In this document: positions 8,705 to 16,487 of the stretch, piece by piece
How the letters are laid out: each line of letters begins with the position of its first letter
Numbering within the stretch: position 1 is the first letter of the stretch
NCBI RefSeq assembly: GCF_015209725.1
Contig: NZ_CP063656.1
Location: 2,711,001 to 2,775,000 of the forward strand
Length of the DNA stretch: 64,000 nt
Reading direction: 5' to 3'
From: Lysobacter ciconiae
Lineage (GTDB): Bacteria > Pseudomonadota > Gammaproteobacteria > Xanthomonadales > Xanthomonadaceae
Notes under the pieces: model-generated
Seen by the model: the letters and a program-made list of their open reading frames with translations, nothing else
What the model was told of the DNA's origin: nothing
The model's database searches: none
Position numbers and translations under genes: made by a program

Positions 8705-8796
8705 TGACGCGAAGGCGATGCCGGTTTCGCGCTGCACCAAACCAATTGCGCGGTACAAGGGCACTTCGCGCGCCGCTTGCGCACCGTGATGTGGAC

Positions 8797-8829
8797 AAAA
8801 AAACACCCGCGCCGTTTCCGGCGCAGGTG
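8797..8829 (-). terminator. Rho-independent terminator of gcvH
   Basis: On the minus strand CACCTGCGCCG pairs with CGGCGCGGGTG (one mismatch) around a 4-base loop, followed by T7. It begins about 23 bases after the gcvH stop codon. Confidence 0.9.
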
Positions 8830-8851
8830 CGATCAGGCCATGTCGCGAAAC

Positions 8852-9247
8852 TCAGGCGTCGTCGTCTTCCACCATCGCCGCGTACGCGTCGGGATCGAGC
8901 AGGTCGTTGAGCTGGTCGGGATCCTCGATCTTGATCGTGAACATCCAGCCTTCGCCGAACGCGTCCTCATTGATCGTCTCCGGCTTGTCCTCGAGGGCGT
9001 CGTTGACCGCCTCGACGGTGCCGGTGACCGGCGCGTAGATGTCCGATGCGGCCTTCACCGACTCCACCACCGCGCAGGCGTTGCCGACCTCGACGCGATC
9101 GCCCACCGCGGGCAGTTCGACATAGACCAAGTCGCCGAGCATGCCCTGGGCGTGGTCGGAAATACCGATGGTCACCGTGCCGTCGTCTTCGACGCGCACC
9201 CATTCGTGTGATTTCAGAAACTTCAGGTCGCCGGGGATCTCACTCAT
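8852..9247 (-). CDS. gcvH: Glycine cleavage system H protein
   Basis: A 131-residue lipoyl carrier that shuttles the aminomethyl group between GcvP, GcvT and Lpd. The lipoyl-lysine is Lys65 in CAVVESVKAASDIYAPVTG, and the hallmark KFLKSHEWVR and GITDHAQ-like (GISDHAQGMLGDLVYVELP) segments are present. Its length is standard. The start at 9247 has GGAG nine bases upstream; the frame is open further upstream but without homology. It is 87 bases downstream of gcvT, with its own terminator. The C-terminus is unusually acidic (EDDDA). Confidence 0.97.
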   Translation of the reverse strand: MSEIPGDLKFLKSHEWVRVEDDGTVTIGISDHAQGMLGDLVYVELPAVGDRVEVGNACAVVESVKAASDIYAPVTGTVEAVNDALEDKPETINEDAFGEGWMFTIKIEDPDQLNDLLDPDAYAAMVEDDDA

Positions 9248-9334
9248 GGCATTGCTCCGCTTACCGCTGGTGGATGGAAGGGTCGCTAGTGTAACCAGGC
9301 CTGCCGGCCGCAAGCGCGCGGCTTGGGCGCGACA

Positions 9335-10471
9335 TCAGTCAAGCACGTCGGGCTGCGCCTGGCCATCGCGGACGAACGGGAATTTGACCACGCGCAGCGG
9401 CACTTCCTTGCCGCGGATGTCGGCGCGCACGTTGCCGGCGCGGCCCAGGGCGATCTCGCCGGCCGGCACCCGGGCGAAGGCGATGCCCTTGCCGAGCGTG
9501 GGCGAAAAAGTACCGGAAAGGATCTCGCCGTCACCCAGATCGGTGAGCACTTTCTGGCCGTGCCGGAGCACGCCGCGATCGTCCATCACCAGCGCGATCA
9601 TCTGCCATCCGGCACCGTCGCGGTGTTGGCGCTCGAGCACGTCGCGGCCGATGAAATCACGCCCTTCGTCCAGGCTCACCGTCCAGCCGAGCGCGGCCTG
9701 GTAGGGCGTGACGTCCTCGTCCATGTCCTGCCCGTAGAGATTCATCCCCGCCTCCAGGCGCAGGGTGTCGCGCGCGCCCAGGCCCGCCGGTTTGACGCCG
9801 GCATCCAGCAACGCCTGCCAGGTGGACACGGTGGCCGACTCGGGCAGCACCAGCTCGAAGCCGTCCTCGCCGGTGTAACCGGTCCGCGCGATGAAGATGT
9901 CGGTGCCATCGCTGCCGCGGGTCTGGGTGAAGGAGAACTTGGGCAGCTTGCCGATGCGCTCACGCTCGGCGGGATCCAGCAGTTCGATGACCCTGTCGCG
10001 CGCCTGCGGTCCCTGCACCGCGATCAGGCCGAAGTCGGCGCGCTCGTCGACGCTGACATCGAAAGCCTTCGCGTGGCGTTCGATCCAGGCCAGGTCCTTG
10101 TCGCGGGTGGACGCGTTGGACACCAGGCGGAAGAAGTCCTCGGCGATGAAGTAGATGATCAGGTCGTCGATCACGCCACCGCGCTCGTTGAGCATGCAGC
10201 TGTAGAGCGCCTTGCCCGGCTTCTTCAGCTTGTCGATCGAGTTGGCCATCAGCAGCCGCAGCAGCTCGCGGGTGCGCGGGCCGCGCAGGTCGATGACGGT
10301 CATGTGGCTTACGTCGAACATGCCGGCGGACTGGCGCACCAGGTGGTGCTCGTCGATCTGCGAGCCGTAATGGATCGGCATGTCCCAGCCGCCGAAATCG
10401 ACCATCTTGGCGCCGAGCGCGCGGTGATGGGCGTTGAGGACAGTGTGCCGTGTGGCCGTGGTGGAGGTCAT
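9335..10471 (-). CDS. gcvT: Glycine cleavage system T protein (aminomethyltransferase)
   Basis: A 378-residue tetrahydrofolate-dependent enzyme that releases ammonia and forms 5,10-methylene-THF from the aminomethyl group on GcvH. Recognisable segments are KMVDFGGWDMPIHYGSQ, SAGMFDVSHM, GYTGEDGFELV and LGARDTLRLEAGMNLYGQD. I chose the start at 10471 because AGGA sits seven bases upstream; an in-frame ATG-like start 10 codons earlier lacks homology. gcvP is not in the window. I looked for a glycine riboswitch in the 100-base gap upstream and found none. Confidence 0.97.
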   Translation of the reverse strand: MTSTTATRHTVLNAHHRALGAKMVDFGGWDMPIHYGSQIDEHHLVRQSAGMFDVSHMTVIDLRGPRTRELLRLLMANSIDKLKKPGKALYSCMLNERGGVIDDLIIYFIAEDFFRLVSNASTRDKDLAWIERHAKAFDVSVDERADFGLIAVQGPQARDRVIELLDPAERERIGKLPKFSFTQTRGSDGTDIFIARTGYTGEDGFELVLPESATVSTWQALLDAGVKPAGLGARDTLRLEAGMNLYGQDMDEDVTPYQAALGWTVSLDEGRDFIGRDVLERQHRDGAGWQMIALVMDDRGVLRHGQKVLTDLGDGEILSGTFSPTLGKGIAFARVPAGEIALGRAGNVRADIRGKEVPLRVVKFPFVRDGQAQPDVLD

Positions 10472-10492
10472 GGTCGATCCTGGCAGGAATGA

Positions 10493-10505
10493 TCCGGCCA
10501 TTATC
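10493..10505 (-). promoter_or_regulatory. Possible -10 region of gcvT
   Basis: On the minus strand, GATAATGGC about 25-30 bases before the gcvT start. It has the same TARAAT-GGC layout as boxes in front of dusB, plsB and argS. No good -35 hexamer is visible. Confidence 0.35.
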
Positions 10506-10571
10506 CCAGACCGGACGGCGGCGACGTGGCACCGGCGTACGGTGGCGGCGGCGGCGTGCGAAACGCCGCGC

Positions 10572-11009
10572 CTACTCCGCCGATTGCACCCGCAGGGTCA
10601 TGCCTTCGCTGCCGACCACGCGCACCCTCGTGCCGGCGGGAAGCTCCGGCCCGGTCACGTCCCAGTACGCATCGGCGATCTGGACCCGGCCGCGCCCCTG
10701 CACGATGTCCGTGTGCAGGGTGGCCACATGGCCGACCAGCGCATCGGCGCGGCGGTTGAGGCTGGGCCGGTCACTCTGGCGGCCGCGACCGCGGAAGCGG
10801 GTGCGATAGATCTGGATGGAGATCACGCTGAGCACGACGAACGCCACCGCCTGCGACAGCAGCGACAGGTCGAACAGCAGCAGCAGCACGAACACCGCCG
10901 CGGCGGCGACGCCGAGCCAGAGCATGAACGCGCCCGGTATCAGGGTTTCGGCGGCGATCAGCACCAGTGCGACCACCGCCCATGTGACCGCCTGCCAATC
11001 CCAGTGCAT
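10572..11009 (-). CDS. NfeD family membrane protein (YbbK-like)
   Basis: A 145-residue protein. Residues about 1-75 hold closely packed membrane helices (WAVVALVLIAAETLIPGAFMLWLG, then AVFVLLLLF and AVAFVVLSVISIQIY), and residues about 85-145 form the C-terminal OB-like NfeD domain (ALVGHVATLHTDIVQGRGRVQIADAYWDV). Its gene starts 3 bases after the stop of the SPFH protein, the standard qmcA-ybbK arrangement. The pair is thought to organise membrane microdomains or help quality control. Confidence 0.93.
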   Translation of the reverse strand: MHWDWQAVTWAVVALVLIAAETLIPGAFMLWLGVAAAAVFVLLLLFDLSLLSQAVAFVVLSVISIQIYRTRFRGRGRQSDRPSLNRRADALVGHVATLHTDIVQGRGRVQIADAYWDVTGPELPAGTRVRVVGSEGMTLRVQSAE

Positions 11010-11012
11010 GGC

Positions 11013-11966
11013 TCAGCGCCCGATCCGCGGCGCTGCGGACGCCGCGCCGGGTTGCGCGCCCAGCGCGTCCTTGGCCAACTCGGCGATCCCCGCCAGCGAG
11101 CCGATCACGCCGGCCGATTCCATCGGCATCAGCACGAACTTCTGGTTGGGTGCCTCGGCCAGCGCCTTGAACGCCTCGATGTACTTCTGGGCGACGAAGT
11201 AGTTGATCGCCTGCACGTTGCCGTTGGCGATCGCGTTGGACACCATCTCGGTTGCCTTCGCCTCGGCCTCGGCCAGCCGCTCGCGCGCTTCGGCTTCGCG
11301 GAAGGCGGCTTCCTTCTCGCCCTCGGCGTGCAGGATCGCGCCCTGCTTCTGGCCCTCCGCCTTGAGGATCTCGGCCTGGCGGAAGCCCTCGGCCTCCAGG
11401 ATGTTGGCGCGCTTCTCGCGCTCGGCCTTCATCTGCCGCGCCATCGCATCAACCAGGTCGCGCGGCGGTGCGATGTCCTTGAGCTCGATGCGGTTGACCT
11501 TCAGCCCCCACGGGTGGGTCGCCTGGTCCACGGCGACCAGCACCTTGGCGTTGATCTCGTCGCGCCGCGACAGCGACTCGTCCAGGTCCATCGAACCGAT
11601 CGAGGTGCGGATGTTGGTCATCACCAGGTTGAGCGTGGCGATCTCCAGCTGGGCGACCTCGTAGGCGGCCTTGGCGGCGTCCAGGACCTGGAAATAGACC
11701 ACGCCATCGACCTTGACCACCGCGTTGTCCTTGGTGATCACGTCCTGGCTGGGCACGTCGAGCACCTGCTCCATCATGTTGATCTTGCGCCCGATGCTCT
11801 GGTAGATCGGCACCAGGAAATGCAGGCCCGGCGAGAGCGTGTGGGTGTATTTGCCGAACGCCTCCACGGTCCATTCGTAGCCTTGGGGAACCATGCGCAC
11901 GGCCTTGAACACGACCACCACGCACACCACCAGCAACACCACCGCCAAGCTCGTTCCCAGATTCAT
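11013..11966 (-). CDS. qmcA: SPFH/band 7 (stomatin/prohibitin-like) membrane protein, QmcA type
   Basis: A 317-residue protein with one N-terminal helix (LAVVLLVVCVVVVFKAV), the band 7 domain from about residue 25 (VPQGYEWTVEAFGKYTHTLSPGLHFLVP), and a long charged coiled coil at about 180-265 (MARQMKAEREKRANILEAEG, then repeated AEG and EA units). The tail carries an FVLMP motif. Such proteins form large rings at the inner membrane and interact with FtsH or NfeD partners. It is the first gene of the two-gene SPFH/NfeD unit. Confidence 0.93.
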   Translation of the reverse strand: MNLGTSLAVVLLVVCVVVVFKAVRMVPQGYEWTVEAFGKYTHTLSPGLHFLVPIYQSIGRKINMMEQVLDVPSQDVITKDNAVVKVDGVVYFQVLDAAKAAYEVAQLEIATLNLVMTNIRTSIGSMDLDESLSRRDEINAKVLVAVDQATHPWGLKVNRIELKDIAPPRDLVDAMARQMKAEREKRANILEAEGFRQAEILKAEGQKQGAILHAEGEKEAAFREAEARERLAEAEAKATEMVSNAIANGNVQAINYFVAQKYIEAFKALAEAPNQKFVLMPMESAGVIGSLAGIAELAKDALGAQPGAASAAPRIGR

Positions 11967-12068
11967 CCCTGCATCCCCTTCAGTGAGAACGCGAGTATAG
12001 GCACGCGCCGGGCCAGCGGCGCGGCTCGCGATCCGCGGTGGGCGCGGCCGCCCGCCGAAGACGTGCCG

Positions 12069-13040
12069 TCAGCTGGCGACCACGCGGACCTTGTGCCAGC
12101 AGGCCTCCTCCAGCGTCTCAAGGATGTCCAGTGCCTGCAGGTTCTGCAGCAACTGATCCACGCGCGTCGCGCCCAGGATGACGCTGGAGACATGCGGGTT
12201 GCGCAGGCACCAGGCGATCGCCAACGGCGCCGGCGCAACGCCAAACTCGCCGGCCAGGGCAGTGAACTCGCGCGCGCGCTCGAGCCGCCGCTGCTCCGGA
12301 TCGCCGATGACCATCCCGCGCAGCCAGCCAATGGACGGGTCGGCCAGGCGGCTGTGCTCCGGGATGCCGTCGTTGTATTTGCCGGTCAGCAGGCCCGAGG
12401 CCAGCGGCGACCACACCGTCGCACCCATGCCGTATTCGGCGTACAGCGGCGCGTATTCGAGCTCGACGCGCTCGCGGTGCAGCAGGTTGTACTGCGGCTG
12501 CTCCATCGTCGGCGCGACCAGATGGTTCTGCCGCGCCACCTTGTGCGCTTCGCGGATCTGGCCGACCGACCATTCCGAGGTGCCCCAGTAGAGGACCTTG
12601 CCCTGGCGCACCAGCGCGTCCATCGCCCACACCGTTTCCTCCACCGGCGTATCGGGGTCGGGGCGGTGGCAGTAGTACAGGTCCAGATAGTCGACCCGCA
12701 GCCGGCGCAGGGCGGCGTGGCAGGCGTCGGTCACGTGCTTTCGCGAGAGGCCGCGCTGGGTCGGCCGCGGCTCTTCGGTCGCGCCGAAGAACACCTTGCT
12801 CGACACGCAATAGCCGTCGCGCGGCAGGCGCAGGTCGGCGATCACATCGCCCATCAGCGATTCGGCCGCGCCGTGGCCGTAGCCCTCGGCGTTGTCGAAG
12901 AAATTGATGCCGTTGTCCCAGGCGGCCGCGATCAGCTCGCGCGCGGTCGTTCGTCCCACCTGACCACCGAAGGTCACCCAGGCGCCGAAGGACAGGGCCG
13001 ACAACTGCAGGCCGGATGAACCGAGGCGACGGTATTGCAT
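12069..13040 (-). CDS. Aldo/keto reductase (potassium-channel beta-subunit-like / YghZ type)
   Basis: A 323-residue NADPH-dependent oxidoreductase with a TIM-barrel. The start MQYRRLGSSGLQLSALSFGAWVTFGG is typical, with FFDNAEGYGHG holding the catalytic Asp and Tyr of the Asp-Tyr-Lys-His tetrad, VSSKVF the Lys, and DLYYCHRPD the His region. TMEQPQYNLLHRERVE and YGMGATVWSPLASGLLTGKY match the Kv-beta/YghZ branch. AAGGAG five bases before the ATG at 13040 fixes the start. The carbonyl substrate is unknown. It is monocistronic and divergent from the Mn exporter leader. Confidence 0.93.
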   Translation of the reverse strand: MQYRRLGSSGLQLSALSFGAWVTFGGQVGRTTARELIAAAWDNGINFFDNAEGYGHGAAESLMGDVIADLRLPRDGYCVSSKVFFGATEEPRPTQRGLSRKHVTDACHAALRRLRVDYLDLYYCHRPDPDTPVEETVWAMDALVRQGKVLYWGTSEWSVGQIREAHKVARQNHLVAPTMEQPQYNLLHRERVELEYAPLYAEYGMGATVWSPLASGLLTGKYNDGIPEHSRLADPSIGWLRGMVIGDPEQRRLERAREFTALAGEFGVAPAPLAIAWCLRNPHVSSVILGATRVDQLLQNLQALDILETLEEACWHKVRVVAS

Positions 13041-13155
13041 GGTGGCTCCTTGCTGGATGGCGCGGCGGCGGACGCCTGCAGTGTAAGCGCCGGCCCTCGA
13101 AAACACGGCGAGCTGGCCGTCTTGCCGGCGCCGGGCTAGACTGCCGGCGCTGTTC

Positions 13156-13275
13156 CTCCGGGGAGTAGCTCGTCTGCGCACTGCGCAGAAGCACGCATCA
13201 ACATACTTGGCCCGCCGGCCATGGTGCATGCGGCCCGCGCCCAGTCGCGCAGGCTGAGCGAGACCGAAGGCAGGT
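13156..13275 (+). ncRNA. yybP-ykoY (Mn2+) riboswitch candidate
   Basis: The two conserved halves of the yybP-ykoY aptamer are recognisable: CCGGGGAGTAGCTCGTC at 13158-13174 and GGCTGAGCGAGACCGAAGGCAGG at 13252-13274, separated by a variable arm. P1 can be drawn between CTGTTCCT (13149-13156) and AGGCAG near 13268-13273. It lies directly upstream of a GDT1-family exporter, a known partner class for this Mn2+-sensing RNA. The identification is by eye, without a covariance model. Confidence 0.8.
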
Positions 13276-13309
13276 TTGCGCGAACAACCCATGCTGGCCA
13301 CCGGCCATC

Positions 13310-13353
13310 GGGGCCGGGCCGCGCGGCCTGCTTTCGCCTCGCCGCCCGGCCCC
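13310..13353 (+). promoter_or_regulatory. Stable hairpin between the Mn riboswitch and the start codon
   Basis: GGGGCCGGGC (13310-13319) and GCCCGGCCCC (13344-13353) are perfect complements that could enclose the 24 bases between them. They end 11 bases before the ATG at 13365. There is no U-tract, so control of translation initiation (or Rho access) is more likely than intrinsic termination. Confidence 0.5.
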
Positions 13354-13364
13354 TTGCAGAATCC

Positions 13365-13943
13365 ATGATTGATGCGCTTCCGTTTTCGACCGCACTGATT
13401 TCCACCGCCACCGTTGCGTTGGCGGAGATCGGCGACAAGACCCAACTGCTGGCCCTGCTGCTGGCCGCGCGATTCCGCCGGCCGTGGCCGATCATCGCCG
13501 GCATCGCCGTGGCGACAGTGCTCAACCATGCCGTAGCCGCCTGGGCCGGCAGCGCGGTGGCCCACTGGCTGCAGCCGGACGTGCTGCGCTGGGTGGTTGC
13601 CGCCAGCTTCATCCTGGTGGCGCTGTGGACCCTGAAGCCCGACACCCTGGACGAGGACACCCCGATTGCCACGCGCAGCGCGTTCATGGCCAGCACGGTG
13701 GCGTTCTTCATCGCCGAGATCGGTGACAAGACCCAGATCGCCACGGTGCTGCTCGCCGCCAGATACGTTCCGCTGTGGGAGGTGGTGGTCGGCACCACGC
13801 TGGGCATGCTGCTGGCGAATGTCCCGGTGGTCCTCCTTGGCAGCCGGTTTGCGAACCGCTTGCCGCTGGCCGCCGCGCGTCGGGCCGCCGCGGCGGTGTT
13901 CCTGCTGATCGGATTGTGGGTGGCGCTGCGCGGCGTGGGCTGA
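13365..13943 (+). CDS. GDT1/TMEM165 (UPF0016) family Mn2+ exporter
   Basis: A 192-residue membrane protein with six predicted helices in two repeats, each carrying the family motif E-x-G-D-K-[TS] (ALAEIGDKTQ near residue 20 and FIAEIGDKTQ near residue 115). The motifs line a cation/H+ pathway; bacterial members (MneA/MntX type) export manganese. The frame is open for 48 codons upstream but would run through the riboswitch, so I chose the ATG at 13365. The leader implies induction by excess Mn2+. Confidence 0.93.
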   Translation: MIDALPFSTALISTATVALAEIGDKTQLLALLLAARFRRPWPIIAGIAVATVLNHAVAAWAGSAVAHWLQPDVLRWVVAASFILVALWTLKPDTLDEDTPIATRSAFMASTVAFFIAEIGDKTQIATVLLAARYVPLWEVVVGTTLGMLLANVPVVLLGSRFANRLPLAAARRAAAAVFLLIGLWVALRGVG

Positions 13944-13997
13944 GCCGCATGCCGCCGGCGCGCGCTATCCTCGCCGCTACAGGCGCGGGAAACAGGG

Positions 13998-15131
13998 ATG
14001 GATCAGAACCGCAACATCGGCGGCACGTTCAGGACCGTACTGTCGCGGCCTGACGAGATCATGCTCGCGGCCGGCGCCTCGGGCGAACTGCTGGCGGCGC
14101 GCCTGCGGGTGGCGCTGGCGGCCTGCCTGTTCCTGCTGCCCGTGACCAATGCGCTGACCGGCGGCCTGCCGGGAGAAAGCGTGATCGGCTTTGGCGGCGC
14201 CGCTTTCGTCAACATCTTCGCGCTCCTGTGGTTGCGGCTGGCCCGCCGTCCGCGCCATTACCGATGGCTGCCGTTCGCCACTGCGGCCTTCGACGTGACC
14301 GCCACCACCGTCGTGCTGGCACTGCTGGGCGCGCAGTACCTGCCGGCGGCGCTCAACTCGATGGTCGTCTGGTGCTGCTACGTACTGGCGATCCTGATGA
14401 CCGCGTTGCGCAGCGACGGACGCATCACGGTCTTTGCCGGCGCACTGGCACTGGTGCAGTACGGCATGCTCATCGCGATGGTGTTCCTCACCGCCTCGGC
14501 CGATCAGCTGCTCTCGCCCGAGTATGGCGCGGTGACGCCGGGCAGCCAGATCCAGCGCCTGATCCTGCTCGCCCTCACCACCGCGCTGACGGCCACCATC
14601 GTCTACCGCATGCAGCGGCTGGTGCAGATGTCGGGTATCGATGGCCTGACCGGCCTGCCCAACCGGACGTGGCTGCTGCACCGGATGCCATGGCTGCTGG
14701 AGGCCGCGCACGAACAGGGCCGGAGCCTGAGCCTGGCGTTGATCGACCTGGACCACTTCAAGGCCATCAATACCGATCTCGGTCATCGCGTGGGCGATCG
14801 CGTGCTGTGCCACGTCGCGGCGGTCCTGCAGGATGCGCTCAACGAGAGCGAGTGGCTGGTACGACTGGGCGGGGAGGAACTGGTGCTGGTCATGCCGCTG
14901 CCGGTCGGCGCGGCCTGGGAACGCATGGAAGTGCTGCGGCAGCGCGCGGCCGCCCACCCGTTCCATCCGGGCACGCCCCGGGGCGAGCCAATCCGCATCA
15001 CGGTCAGCGTCGGCGTCGCGGCCAGCCCCCACGATGGCCACGACACCTCGCAGCTGCTGGGTCGCGCCGATCGCCGGCTCAAACACGCGAAGCGCGGCGG
15101 TCGCAACCGGGTGGTCGCACGCGACGAGTGA
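13998..15131 (+). CDS. Membrane-anchored diguanylate cyclase (GGDEF)
   Basis: A 377-residue protein. Residues about 25-200 contain six or so hydrophobic helices with no recognised sensory signature. The GGDEF domain spans about 210-375: DGLTGLPNRTWLL, LALIDLDHFKAINTDLGHRVGD and the active loop GGEEL at 291-295. The product is c-di-GMP from two GTP. The allosteric I-site RxxD expected just before the active loop is replaced (NESE), so product inhibition is probably lost. It is followed by an unrelated transporter. Confidence 0.93.
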   Translation: MDQNRNIGGTFRTVLSRPDEIMLAAGASGELLAARLRVALAACLFLLPVTNALTGGLPGESVIGFGGAAFVNIFALLWLRLARRPRHYRWLPFATAAFDVTATTVVLALLGAQYLPAALNSMVVWCCYVLAILMTALRSDGRITVFAGALALVQYGMLIAMVFLTASADQLLSPEYGAVTPGSQIQRLILLALTTALTATIVYRMQRLVQMSGIDGLTGLPNRTWLLHRMPWLLEAAHEQGRSLSLALIDLDHFKAINTDLGHRVGDRVLCHVAAVLQDALNESEWLVRLGGEELVLVMPLPVGAAWERMEVLRQRAAAHPFHPGTPRGEPIRITVSVGVAASPHDGHDTSQLLGRADRRLKHAKRGGRNRVVARDE

Positions 15132-15215
15132 GCGGGCGCTTCACTACGCCGTCGAATCCCACTACGCTGGCCGATTGCTGCGCGCTGATGCCGTGCACCC
15201 AGAGGAAGCGAACCG

Positions 15216-16487
15216 GTGAGCCTGAAACTCCGACTGATCCTGCTGAACTTTCTGCAATTCTTCATCTGGGGCTCGTGGCTGCTGACCATCGGCGCGTACT
15301 GGTTCCAGAACAAGGGCTGGTCGGGCACCGGCTTCGGCGCGATCTTCTCGACCATGGGCATCGCCTCGCTGTTCATGCCCTCGCTGATGGGCATCGTCGC
15401 CGACAAGTGGATCAACGCCGAGCGGCTGTACGGCATCCTCCACCTGTGCGGGGCGGCGGTGCTGTTCTACCTGCCGCAGGTGGACAATCCGCAGACGATG
15501 TTCTGGGTGATGCTGCTGTGCATGCTGTTCTACATGCCCACCATCGCCCTGGCGATCACGGTGGCCTACAACGCGCTGATCGTGGACGGCCGCGACGTGG
15601 TCAACGACTACCCGCCGATCCGGGTCTGGGGGACGATCGGTTTCATCGTCGCGCTGTGGACGGTCAGCCTGCTGCAGCTGGAGCAATCGGCCGCGCAGTT
15701 CTACGTCGCCGCGGGTGCGTCGCTGGTGCTGGGCCTGTACGCCTTCACCCTGCCCAAGTGTCCGCCCAAGCTGGGCAAGGGCGAGAAGCGCAGCCTGGTC
15801 GACGTGCTGGGGCTGACCTCGTTCCGCCTGTTCCGCGACCGCAACATGGCGGTGTTTTTCGTCTTCGCGATGCTGTTGGGCGCGGCGCTGCAGCTGACCA
15901 ACGCCTACGGCGACACCTTCCTGCACGACTTCGCCAACGATGAGCGCTTTGCCGGCCTGCTGGCGGTGCGCTACCCGGCCATCATCATGTCGATCTCGCA
16001 GGCCTCCGAGGCGCTGTTCATCCTGACCATCCCGTTCTTCCTGAAGCGATTCGGGATCAAGGCGGTGATGACGATGAGCATGCTGGCCTGGTTCCTGCGC
16101 TTCGGGCTGTTCGCCTACGGCGATCCGGGCCCGGGCCTGTGGATGATCGTGCTGTCGTGCATCGTCTATGGCATGGCCTTCGACTTCTTCAACATTTCCG
16201 GCTCGCTGTTCGTGGAAAGCCAGAGCGATCCGAAGATCCGCGCCAGCGCGCAGGGCCTTTTCATGATGATGACCAACGGCTTCGGCGCCGTGCTGGGCAG
16301 CGTGCTCAGTGGCTACATCATCGAGCACTTCTTCACCTATCCCGACCAGAGCAAGAACTGGCACGGGATCTGGATGACGTTCGCCTTGTACTCGCTGACC
16401 CTGGCGGTGCTGTTCGTGCCCCTGTTCAAGCACAGGCACACCCGCGGCCCGGCGGCCGAACGCGCTGCCGCCCGTCTCGGTGTCTGA
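15216..16487 (+). CDS. Nucleoside:H+ symporter of the NupG/XapB family
   Basis: A 423-residue MFS protein with 12 predicted helices. The opening LRLILLNFLQFFIWGSWLLTIGAY and GIVADKWINAERLYGILH are the NupG-family signature, and VVNDYPPIRVWGTIGFI plus SVLSGYIIEHFFT also match. Translation begins at GTG 15216 with GAGGAAG seven bases upstream. The 3' end overlaps the PfkB kinase gene by 8 bases, so the two are translationally coupled. It takes up purine or pyrimidine nucleosides across the inner membrane; the exact preference is unknown. Confidence 0.9.
   Translation: MSLKLRLILLNFLQFFIWGSWLLTIGAYWFQNKGWSGTGFGAIFSTMGIASLFMPSLMGIVADKWINAERLYGILHLCGAAVLFYLPQVDNPQTMFWVMLLCMLFYMPTIALAITVAYNALIVDGRDVVNDYPPIRVWGTIGFIVALWTVSLLQLEQSAAQFYVAAGASLVLGLYAFTLPKCPPKLGKGEKRSLVDVLGLTSFRLFRDRNMAVFFVFAMLLGAALQLTNAYGDTFLHDFANDERFAGLLAVRYPAIIMSISQASEALFILTIPFFLKRFGIKAVMTMSMLAWFLRFGLFAYGDPGPGLWMIVLSCIVYGMAFDFFNISGSLFVESQSDPKIRASAQGLFMMMTNGFGAVLGSVLSGYIIEHFFTYPDQSKNWHGIWMTFALYSLTLAVLFVPLFKHRHTRGPAAERAAARLGV

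Larger units (their letters stand above)
8280..8796. other. Gene-poor intergenic interval with dyads and a direct repeat
   Basis: About 520 bases without a convincing gene, between the leader hairpin of the histone-like gene and the gcvH terminator. It holds two perfect dyads at 8641-8689, a 13-base direct repeat GCGCGGTACAAGG at 8596-8608 and 8748-8760, and a possible minus-strand promoter. The short open frames on either strand have no recognisable protein character. Confidence 0.6.

Noticed and set aside
10472..10571. Glycine riboswitch ahead of gcvT
   Set aside because: Only 100 bases separate NfeD and gcvT, a -10-like box sits about 25 bases before the start, and no tandem aptamer consensus is visible.
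10434..13019. 861-codon plus-strand open frame
   Set aside because: It spans four confidently identified minus-strand genes (gcvT start, NfeD, SPFH, aldo/keto reductase) and reads as His/Arg/Gln-rich shadow sequence.
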